This document shows positions 18,265-26,007 of a DNA stretch of 33,376 nucleotides, piece after piece. The notes under the pieces are model-generated. The model made no database searches, was not told where the DNA came from, and saw nothing but the letters and a program-made list of their open reading frames with translations. The position numbers and the translations under genes are program-made. Each line of letters starts with the position of its first letter. Position 1 is the first letter of the stretch. The stretch is from Nanobdellota archaeon (GTDB taxonomy: Archaea; Nanobdellota; Nanobdellia; Pacearchaeales; GW2011-AR1): NCBI GenBank assembly GCA_030647965.1, contig JAUSIT010000035.1:1-33376 (forward strand), in the 5' to 3' direction.

Positions 18265-20172
18265 ATGGAAAAAGAGGCGATTTGTGATTTAGGTCCTGGA
18301 AAGGAAATGGATTATCTTAAGATTTTAAGAGCATTAAATGAAATAGAGTTTTCTGTTGGCAAAAATTTGCTTATTGACTTTTTATATGGAAGTATGAAAA
18401 ATGAATCTGTTAAAAAAAATGAACTTTTTCTTTTGCATAATTTTGGAGCTTTGAAAAAATATTCTTTAATTGAAATTAGAGAAATGGTTGATAATTTAAT
18501 TGCAAATTCAATGATTGAAGTTAGTTCTTTAATTGGTAATAAGTTTGCTCATGTTTTAGGAATTACTTCTAAGGGAAATTCAGAGTTAATTAATCCTTTA
18601 CTTAATAAAAAGAAGATGAATGGTTTAGATATTAAAAAAACTGAAATTAGTGATGAAGAAAGAGTTTTATTTAAGGAGCTTGATTTTTTTCTTTCTGAAT
18701 TTAATGATGGGCAAAAAAAATCTATTATTTCCCAGAAAAAAAATATTTTATGCATTGCAGGAGCAGGAAGCGGGAAAACAACTGTTTTGACAAAAAGAAT
18801 TGAGTTTTTAGTAAAATACAAATCAATTAATCCTTCAAAAATTCTTGCAATTACTTTTACAAGAAAAGCAAGGCAGGAAATGGAAAGGAGATTAGCTTCT
18901 TTAGGAGTTTCAGGAGTTAGTGTTGAAACTTTTAATTCATTTAGTGAGAAAATTCTGAAAAAATATGGAAATTTAATTTATGATATGCCTACTCGGGTGA
19001 TGTCTTATTCTGATAAGATTCTTGCAATAAGTCTTGCTCTTGAAAATATTGGATTAAATATGAATTCTGCAACAGGAAAGTATTTTTCTGAAAGCCAGAG
19101 AAATAATAAAGAACAACATCAGCTTTCTGCTATTTTTATGAATGATTGCTTTTCTATTTTAGAGTATTTTAAATCTAAAAATCAGCCTCTTTATGATTTT
19201 TCAATTGATGTTGATAATTCAAAAGATATTGAAACAGCAAAAGTTATTTCAAGCGTGTGTAGGGATTTAGAAAGTCATATGCAAATTCAGGGATTAAGAG
19301 ATTATACTGACCAGATTTTAGATACAATTAATTTTTTCAAGAAAAATAAAGATGCGATTCCTGAATTTGATTATATTTTAATTGATGAATACCAAGATGT
19401 TAATGCAATGCAAGTTGAATTGATTGATTTATTGGTTTCTAAAAACCCTCAAGTTAATTTATTTGCTGTTGGAGATCCAAGGCAATCTATTTTTGGTTGG
19501 AGAGGAAGTGATATTAAATATATTTTAAAATTTGAGGAAAAATATCCTGATTGTGAAATTATTCATTTAGTTAAAAATTATAGAAGCAGTAGAAAAATTG
19601 TTGAATTTATGAATCATTCTATTAAATCTATGAAAGTTCCTGATTTGGAATCTTCAAATTCAAAAGAAGCTGAAATAAAACTTCTTGATTTTGATTCTGA
19701 AGAAGCAGAACATTATTTTGTTTTAAAGAGAATTCAGGATTTGCTGAAAAATGTTGGCGGAGAAGAGATTTTTGTTTTAGCTAGAACAAACAGACAGTTA
19801 AATGAGCTTTCAAATAAATTAAAATCAGTAAATATTAGCCACGTTCTTAGAACAGATGAATTAAAAAAACCTGTTCTTGCAAATAAAGGAGATATTACTT
19901 TAGCTACAATTCATGCTATTAAAGGTCTTGAAGCAAAAATTGTTTTTGTTATTGGATGTAATGAATTAAATTTTCCATGCAAAGCTTCTGACCATCCTGT
20001 TATTGAGGTTGTTAAAATAGATATGCAAGAGTATGATAAAGAAGAAGAGGAAAAAAGATTGTTTTATGTTGCAATATCCAGAGCAAAAGAAAAGCTATTT
20101 CTTTCTTATTCTGGAAAAAAGCCAACTTATTTTATTAATTCAGAAATGATGGCGATGGTTAGAGGGTTTTAG
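18265..20172 (+). CDS. UvrD/Rep-like superfamily 1 helicase
   Basis: CIAGAGSGKTTVLTKRI, AITFTRKARQEM, ILIDEYQDVNAMQ, AVGDPRQSIFGWRGSD, ATIHAIKGLEAKIVFV, RLFYVAISRAKEKLFLSY. Confidence 0.9.
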   Translation: MEKEAICDLGPGKEMDYLKILRALNEIEFSVGKNLLIDFLYGSMKNESVKKNELFLLHNFGALKKYSLIEIREMVDNLIANSMIEVSSLIGNKFAHVLGITSKGNSELINPLLNKKKMNGLDIKKTEISDEERVLFKELDFFLSEFNDGQKKSIISQKKNILCIAGAGSGKTTVLTKRIEFLVKYKSINPSKILAITFTRKARQEMERRLASLGVSGVSVETFNSFSEKILKKYGNLIYDMPTRVMSYSDKILAISLALENIGLNMNSATGKYFSESQRNNKEQHQLSAIFMNDCFSILEYFKSKNQPLYDFSIDVDNSKDIETAKVISSVCRDLESHMQIQGLRDYTDQILDTINFFKKNKDAIPEFDYILIDEYQDVNAMQVELIDLLVSKNPQVNLFAVGDPRQSIFGWRGSDIKYILKFEEKYPDCEIIHLVKNYRSSRKIVEFMNHSIKSMKVPDLESSNSKEAEIKLLDFDSEEAEHYFVLKRIQDLLKNVGGEEIFVLARTNRQLNELSNKLKSVNISHVLRTDELKKPVLANKGDITLATIHAIKGLEAKIVFVIGCNELNFPCKASDHPVIEVVKIDMQEYDKEEEEKRLFYVAISRAKEKLFLSYSGKKPTYFINSEMMAMVRGF

Positions 20173-20226
20173 AGTTTTGTTGATATTTTAATATAAATTT
20201 AAATATATGAATAATTATAAACTTAT

Positions 20227-20713
20227 ATGCATGATGAAATAATTCATGTTTATGAAAAAGAAGAGGAGATTAAGCTATTTGTTAATAAATTGAAGCAATT
20301 TTCTTTTGAGGATTTGGAAAAAACAAATCATTTTGATTATGTCAGAAATGCGGTTAAAACCACACTTCCGCGGTGTTGCATTTCTGAACATCCCAAAAAC
20401 AAGGGACGTTCTTTTTGTTGATTTGATGTCTCATTGTTTTTCTGATTCTGTTGCTCAGAAAAATACAAATATTAAGTTTATAGAAAAGAATTTTTCAGAA
20501 TTTGAAAAAATAGAATTAATCCAAAAAAGAAAGCATAGAAATAATAAAATTAGTTATGATTTTTATTATAATCTTGATGATGGAACTTACATTATTTATT
20601 CAATTGCTTTTGAAGAAAAACCCTTGTTGATAAATGCATTTCATGTAAACAGAAATTTTATATCTTTTAAGAAAAAATTGCTTAAGGCATATCAAAGAAG
20701 AGTTATTGGCTAA
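20227..20713 (+). CDS. Toxin-like protein, reading frame interrupted by element A
   Basis: Upstream ORF (frame of 20227) ...EKTNHFDY; downstream ORF (frame of 20306) SVAQKNTNIKFIEKNFSEFEKIELIQKRKHRNNKISYDFYYNLDDGTYIIYSI; frames join on removal of 106 nt. Family assignment (RelE/BrnT/DUF4258-like) tentative. Confidence 0.55.
20339..20444 (+). mobile_element. Two-hairpin gene-embedded element, copy A
   Basis: ATGTCAGAAATGC...GCATTTCTGAACATCCCAAAAACAAGGGAC...GTCTCATTGTTTTTCTG; both stems readable directly. Confidence 0.8.
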
Positions 20714-21038
20714 TAAAAGGAACAACTAAGGGTATATTTTTAGATAAGGTAATATTATTTTCTAAAGATTCTATTTTTAATATTAAGAATATAGTATCTT
20801 TTTTTGGCAGGATGTTTAATTGAATATTTTTTATATTATTTAATATCTCTAAGTTAATATTGCAATTTTCTAGGAAAGAAGAAAATTCTCTTATTTCAAT
20901 ACTAACTATCTTACCTTTTCCTGTAAGGCTAAAAATAATATCTCCTGCTTCAAAATTCTCTTTAACTATCTCATTTTCTTGCTTATTAGAGACAATTAGA
21001 CTATCACTGTATTTATCATAAGAAAAGTTGTTGTTCAT
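20703..21038 (-). CDS. DUF2283-like protein, possible antitoxin
   Basis: FSYDKYSDSLIVSN...ENFEAGDIIFSLTGKGKIVSIEIREFS. Confidence 0.6.
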   Translation of the reverse strand: MNNNFSYDKYSDSLIVSNKQENEIVKENFEAGDIIFSLTGKGKIVSIEIREFSSFLENCNINLEILNNIKNIQLNILPKKDTIFLILKIESLENNITLSKNIPLVVPFISQ

Positions 21039-21239
21039 ATTAATATTAAAAGAAGATTATATTTAAAGTTTGCTATCGGTCAGCCTAAATTGGAAATATA
21101 GAAAATTTCTTAATTTAACACGCATCATGGGCTTTTTACACCGATTCCTAGTCCGCCTCCATCATATTAGTTAGGCAAGCTCGCTAGCATTGATGCGATA
21201 TTTTTTATAAGAATGTCTTATTTATAAAGATATCTAAAA

Positions 21240-21404
21240 TTAGTGACTAAAAAATTCTTTTTCAGTTACATAATTACCATTATTTATTCTGTCAAGAGAT
21301 TCTTTAAGCTTTTTTACAAGAGAATTATTTAAGCTTAAGGCTAGAGATCTTTTAAGAGATTCATTTTCTTTCATAAGCTCATTGCACATTTCCATGTTTT
21401 CCAT
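21240..21404 (-). CDS. Small ORF, antitoxin-like (54 aa), not in the supplied ORF track
   Basis: MENMEMCNELMKENESLKRSLALSLNNSLVKKLKESLDRINNGNYVTEKEFFSH, translated by eye; TATA-like AAGTTTATAAATAC on the minus strand upstream. Confidence 0.6.
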   Translation of the reverse strand: MENMEMCNELMKENESLKRSLALSLNNSLVKKLKESLDRINNGNYVTEKEFFSH

Positions 21405-21440
21405 AGTTTATTTAGTCATTAAAAGTTTATAAATACACGT

Positions 21441-21532
21441 AAAAATCTCCATAATTTATTTTGGAATCTAAAATGTAGATTTTTCCGGTTCTCACAAAAC
21501 CACTAGCAAAAAATTAATCAGAGTTTTGTGAT
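21441..21532 (-). repeat. Two-hairpin intergenic element, family F copy 2
   Basis: AAAAATCT...AGATTTTT stem, linker CCGGTTC, TCACAAAAC...GTTTTGTGA stem; 30-nt core identical to copy 1. Confidence 0.75.
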
Positions 21533-21545
21533 ATTATCTAAGAAG

Positions 21546-21818
21546 TTATTTTTTTATCGTATATTGAATATCCCAGTCAAGATGATAGGTCTTTATGTCT
21601 TCTGCTGCGCCTACAAATCCATTTCTGCCATCACTATCCATTGCTTGTCTTGCAGAAAATTTAATGATTTTTTCAGTATTATCTACTTCAATAGGAACAT
21701 TGTATTTTCTACCTAAATCAATAAGTTCTTTTACATAGTGTGGAAGAGATGTTTGAGATGGAAATGGATATTCATTTCCTAAATCTTCTATTCCTTTTTG
21801 TTTTGTATTTTTTACCAT
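21546..21818 (-). CDS. Hypothetical protein
   Basis: 90-aa ORF, ATG start. Confidence 0.5.
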   Translation of the reverse strand: MVKNTKQKGIEDLGNEYPFPSQTSLPHYVKELIDLGRKYNVPIEVDNTEKIIKFSARQAMDSDGRNGFVGAAEDIKTYHLDWDIQYTIKK

Positions 21819-21858
21819 GCTTATAACCTGAGATTACCCATGTTTTTAAATTTTATTA

Positions 21859-21987
21859 TTATTTTCCTGTTATAAAAGAGACATTGCCAGTTACAGAGCC
21901 ATTTGATACTAACCATAGTATTATGGCGCCAGTTATTCCTAGCAAAATCAAAAGCTCAATTATTGCAAGTTTCTTGTATGGGTTCAT
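21859..21987 (-). CDS. 42-aa single-pass membrane micro-ORF, not in the supplied ORF track
   Basis: MNPYKKLAIIELLILLGITGAIILWLVSNGSVTGNVSFITGK, translated by eye. Confidence 0.5.
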   Translation of the reverse strand: MNPYKKLAIIELLILLGITGAIILWLVSNGSVTGNVSFITGK

Positions 21988-21997
21988 TATATTTAAT

Positions 21998-22231
21998 TTA
22001 AATTACACAACACATATTATTGTTTAATTTTAAAATTGTTTCTTGAGTTAATTCTCCTGTTGTTTTTATGTTAAAATATGTATGCTCAAGATTCTCTTCT
22101 TGAATAACTGTAGAACTTTTATATATTTTATTTACTTCTTGTGCAGAATTAAGAACTTCTTCAATTGCAGATATTCTTGATTCTCTTGATATTGAATTAA
22201 CATTTCTAACTGCATCTAAAAAATAATTCAT
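21998..22231 (-). CDS. Hypothetical small protein
   Basis: 77-aa ORF, ATG start. Confidence 0.45.
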   Translation of the reverse strand: MNYFLDAVRNVNSISRESRISAIEEVLNSAQEVNKIYKSSTVIQEENLEHTYFNIKTTGELTQETILKLNNNMCCVI

Positions 22232-22372
22232 AAAAAGAATAATGGGTTTAATATTATAAATATTTGTGTGGCGGATTTTATAGGGGTTTTTAGAGGTTAT
22301 TACGGTAGTTTTTTGATTAAATTATATAATCTGAAAAAAAGAATTTAAATATATTAATTGTCTTGAATTATC

Positions 22373-23139
22373 ATGCAAGAAGAGATTTTATTTAAAGAAA
22401 CAAAATCTGGAACAAAATTGAATGATAAAGGAGAATTAATAAGTCAATATCAAAGGAAGGTAGAGAATCTTGTAGATATTAAAGATGTTGAAAATAATAA
22501 AATAGGTATAGATGCTAACATAATGACTTCTGCTATTTTGAACAAAGATTTTAAAGAAATAATTATTCAAAACATGGGCAAAGATTTTCCATATACTACT
22601 GAATCTTGCAAGAAAGAGACAATCGGCAATGTCAGAAATTAAACTGCATCATTTATGATGTAGACGTAACTTTACTGCGTTAATTTCTGATCATCCTAAA
22701 AACAAGGGGCTTTACAAACCACACCTTTTAAGGTGTGGTGCCCCATTGTTTTTTTGATATAATAAAAATATTAAAGGTGAATTGTGAAGAAGCAACAGAA
22801 AAATTTGAAGAATTAAAAAAGGATATCTCTTTGAATATCTTAGAATTTAAAGAAGAAGATTATATTGCTGGAAGAAATTTTTTTAATGAGGTTTTGTCTT
22901 CTGGGATGAAAATAAAAAAGATAAATACTTTTCTAATAGATTGTGTTAATATTTGCATATTATTAAGAAATAAAATACAGGTATTCTTTTCAAATGATGA
23001 AGACTTGAAAAAAGTATGCAAGAGATTTAATAAGAATATAGAAGTTATTTCAATAGCAGAATCTAATGAAAAAGTTATAAAAAATTTCTTTAGGCAGAAA
23101 CAGAAATACTGGAAGAAGGGTCAAAAATCAAAGAGATAG
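22373..23139 (+). CDS. PIN-domain-like (VapC-type) protein interrupted by element B
   Basis: Upstream IGIDANIMTSAILNKDFKEIII...CKKETIGN; downstream IIKILKVNCEEATEKF...FLIDCVNICILLRNKIQVFFSNDEDLKKVCKRFN; frames join on removal of 128 nt. Confidence 0.65.
22629..22756 (+). mobile_element. Two-hairpin gene-embedded element, copy B
   Basis: ATGTCAGAAATTAA...TTAATTTCTGATCATCCTAAAAACAAGGGGC..ACCACACC-TTTTAA-GGTGTGGT..GCCCCATTGTTTTTTTG. Confidence 0.8.
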
Positions 23140-23455
23140 CCTTTTCTGGATTTTCATTTGATTTCTTTAATGCTTCACTAAAAAGCTGTTCTTTAGTATT
23201 ATTTGTTAAATTCTTAATTTCTATAATCTGCTCTTTGGAGAATGAAAGATAATATCCTGATTCTAATTTATCAACTTTATTTCTAAACTGAATGAATTTT
23301 TGCATTTTCTGTACTTTTTGATTAAATCTATTATCAAATCCCACTTTTTCTATTTTTAATTCTTCTTTAAACTTGTTTAATAATAAATTATTTCTATTTT
23401 CTATATTTCTAAATACATTATCAATTTCCATTTTTTGATTAAAAGAAGATTCCAT
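23090..23455 (-). CDS. Hypothetical coiled-coil protein (ATG at 23455 preferred over TTG at 23530)
   Basis: MESSFNQKMEIDNVFRNIENRNNLLLNKF...; the 5' extension to 23530 runs through a strong hairpin. Confidence 0.5.
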   Translation of the reverse strand: MESSFNQKMEIDNVFRNIENRNNLLLNKFKEELKIEKVGFDNRFNQKVQKMQKFIQFRNKVDKLESGYYLSFSKEQIIEIKNLTNNTKEQLFSEALKKSNENPEKAISLIFDPSSSISVSA

Positions 23456-23479
23456 TTTTTGTGAATATATGTTAAGGAT

Positions 23480-23720
23480 TGGAGCGATTAAGCTCCCGAA
23501 GCTCGGCAAGGCTTTATCGCTTTCGCTCAAGCCAGATCACAAGTATCCTTATTAATTTATATATATGTATATATGTATATAAATTTTACTACATACTTCT
23601 TATAAAATTCATTAAGAAATACCAAGGAATACTACAAGAGTATTGCTCCCCTAGATTGTCTCTACGGACTTAAACCGTACAAACTCCCTAGCAGTTGGTA
23701 CATATATGATATGTACTTAA
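23480..23720. other. Structured non-coding region (several hairpins), possible ncRNA
   Basis: AGCGATTAAGC..CCGA-AGC-TCGG..GCTTTATCGCT; AATAC-TACAAGA-GTATT; TACGG-ACTTAAA-CCGTA; GTACATAT-ATG-ATATGTAC. Confidence 0.35.
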
Positions 23721-23853
23721 TATATATAAAGATTACTATTTTGTTACACTTGTTTCTATAATAATTTGGATTCTCTTTTTTTGGTTTTTCAGTATAAAAT
23801 TATCAAAGAAATAAAAACTATGCCTAGGATGGTTAGAAATGAGTTTAGAAGGT

Positions 23854-24576
23854 TTATTTTAACTCTTCTAAATAAGTAGTTAACTGTTTAATATAATCTT
23901 CTTTAATATTTTGATCTTTAGGGGGATTTAATCTTAGTCTATATGACTCATGAACTAGATGGTTTTTATCTTTTATTGAGTTGTCTAATTCTTTCCAGCT
24001 ATTTTTACATTTTTTCCCTTTTCTTTGCTCTTCTAATTCAATTAACCAAAATACTTGTTTGATTATTTCTTGGAAATCAAATTTTTTTTGATTGTATAAT
24101 GGGATAAATGATTTATAAAACGCATTTTTTAAATCTTTAAGTGATTCTTCTGAATTTCTAACTTTAAATTTGCTTGTGTCTAGTTGTTTGCCATAAATTA
24201 GTTTGTAACAACTAATTCTTATAACAAATCTATCTGGACTAGCCCTTAATTTGCTGTCTGTATAAAAATGTTTATTGTTTTCAAGTTCCCATAGTGAAAA
24301 TGAAGAAAATTCTAGTCTTGGGATTTCTTTGGATTTATATTCTTTATCTAGTTCCTCAATCTTTTTTCTATATTTGTTTGTTTTAAGTATAGTTACTGTA
24401 TCTATATCACTTTTTTCATTTAGTTCTCTTCTTACAAAACTTCCTTTAACATAAATTGCTATTAGTTCTTCTAGTGGAACATTTTTTAGAATTATTTGTC
24501 TTGCTTTTTTAAGTGCAACAATAGCCCTTTCTTCTATTTCAGTTTTGTTTTTCCAGTTATTCCAAAAGTCTTTCAT
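23854..24576 (-). CDS. Nucleotidyltransferase (MNT-like)
   Basis: IYVKGSFVRRELNEKSDIDTVTILK. Confidence 0.7.
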   Translation of the reverse strand: MKDFWNNWKNKTEIEERAIVALKKARQIILKNVPLEELIAIYVKGSFVRRELNEKSDIDTVTILKTNKYRKKIEELDKEYKSKEIPRLEFSSFSLWELENNKHFYTDSKLRASPDRFVIRISCYKLIYGKQLDTSKFKVRNSEESLKDLKNAFYKSFIPLYNQKKFDFQEIIKQVFWLIELEEQRKGKKCKNSWKELDNSIKDKNHLVHESYRLRLNPPKDQNIKEDYIKQLTTYLEELK

Positions 24577-24601
24577 GTTATACTCCTTTGTTCTTTAGAT
24601 T

Positions 24602-25840
24602 TTAATATCTTAACATCTTGTTTATTTTTTTTAAATTAAATAGGATTATTTTCTGAAGAGTCTGGTTTAAATTTTCATCTTCTCGTTTTTTTGATCCTTT
24701 AGTATTTGCTAGATACTCATCCAATAGGCCAAAAGGAATATCTAAAATTGGAATATCTTGTTGTTGAAAAATGTAGAAGGTAATTAGCCTAGTTGTTCTG
24801 CTGTTTCCATCTTCAAAGGGGTGTATATGCTGAAATTCATTATGAAAATAGACTGCAAAATTTAAAAGTTCTTTAATAGATAATTTATTTTTAATTAAAA
24901 GAATGTTGTATTCTTGAATTAGTTTTTCTAGCTCCTCTTTAATTTTAGAATGTTCTGTTGTTTTAAAATCTTGATTTCCTTTTATAAAAACAGGTATTTT
25001 TCGGATTGTTCCTGCTAGAGAAATGCGATGTTTCATTGCTATTTTATGATATTCTAGGATTGACTGAATATTTAGTAATTTTTTTTCATTTGCATCTTTT
25101 AACATCTGCCTTATTGCTTCCTGATAGTTTTTAATTTCTTCAATATCAATTGCTCTTAAATCCGCAGGAATTATCTCTTGTTTTAATATTTTTATTGTAT
25201 TTTGGAGGGTTATTGGATTTCCTTCCAGTGATAAACTATGATAAATAAATGATGCTTGAAAATCCTCTAAAATTGTTTTGTATTTCGTTTCGTTGTTTTT
25301 CCTTGATTTTTTAAAAAGAGCCAATTCTTTTTCTATTTCTTTTATGTAATTAATTGGTTTTTTGTTTAAATCTAATCTTTTGAAGTCGAAATAAACTAAA
25401 AGGTTGTTTAAAAGAGTGTTATAAAATATTTCTGCTTTTATTGGTTTTTCTGAAATTACAATTATCATCCCATATTTTTCTAATATTAATATATACTTTT
25501 TTAAAGTTCTTGGGTTGATCTTGATATTTTTAGAGGTAATCTCTTTTTTTCCCAAGGATTCTTTTATAAACCTTATAAAATTTTTATCCAATAATAAATT
25601 ATAGTTAATTTCATTTTTTATGCAATACTCTATTATGATGTGGAGAAGACTGGTTTTTTCTGAAATTTCTATTTGAAAACCTTGTGGGGTTTTTGCTAGT
25701 AATCTTTCTTTTACAAGTTCATTTAATTGTTTAAGAATTGTTGCATAGTTTTCTTTGTTAAAATTTCTCACTACTTCTATGGGTTTTAGGGAAGATTTAT
25801 TTTTATATATAAACTCAAAACAATCATATTTTGTTGCCAT
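24602..25840 (-). CDS. Fic-domain protein with N-terminal HTH-like regions
   Basis: FHNEFQHIHPFEDGNSRTTRLITFYIF. Confidence 0.85.
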   Translation of the reverse strand: MATKYDCFEFIYKNKSSLKPIEVVRNFNKENYATILKQLNELVKERLLAKTPQGFQIEISEKTSLLHIIIEYCIKNEINYNLLLDKNFIRFIKESLGKKEITSKNIKINPRTLKKYILILEKYGMIIVISEKPIKAEIFYNTLLNNLLVYFDFKRLDLNKKPINYIKEIEKELALFKKSRKNNETKYKTILEDFQASFIYHSLSLEGNPITLQNTIKILKQEIIPADLRAIDIEEIKNYQEAIRQMLKDANEKKLLNIQSILEYHKIAMKHRISLAGTIRKIPVFIKGNQDFKTTEHSKIKEELEKLIQEYNILLIKNKLSIKELLNFAVYFHNEFQHIHPFEDGNSRTTRLITFYIFQQQDIPILDIPFGLLDEYLANTKGSKKREDENLNQTLQKIILFNLKKINKMLRY

Positions 25841-26007
25841 GATTTATTTAAGCTTTTTAAGTTTATAAATGTTGTTATTTGGTATTTAAAGTTAGATATT
25901 ATATACTTTTATGTACAAAATACTAATTATTTATTTATATTTGGTATTTAAGGTTAATTATTTATGAACTATTTGTGCAAAATAGATATTAATTTGAGAG
26001 TTGAGGA

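Noticed and set aside
20306-20421. Simple programmed frameshift joining the two ORFs of the element A gene
   Set aside because: A frameshift would leave the element-encoded residues in the protein; the shared structured insert and its presence in three other genes explain the disruption better.
23475-23560. tRNA gene (AAGGAT...ATCCTT closing pair on both strands)
   Set aside because: No T8-like position, no canonical TTC loop and wrong arm spacing.
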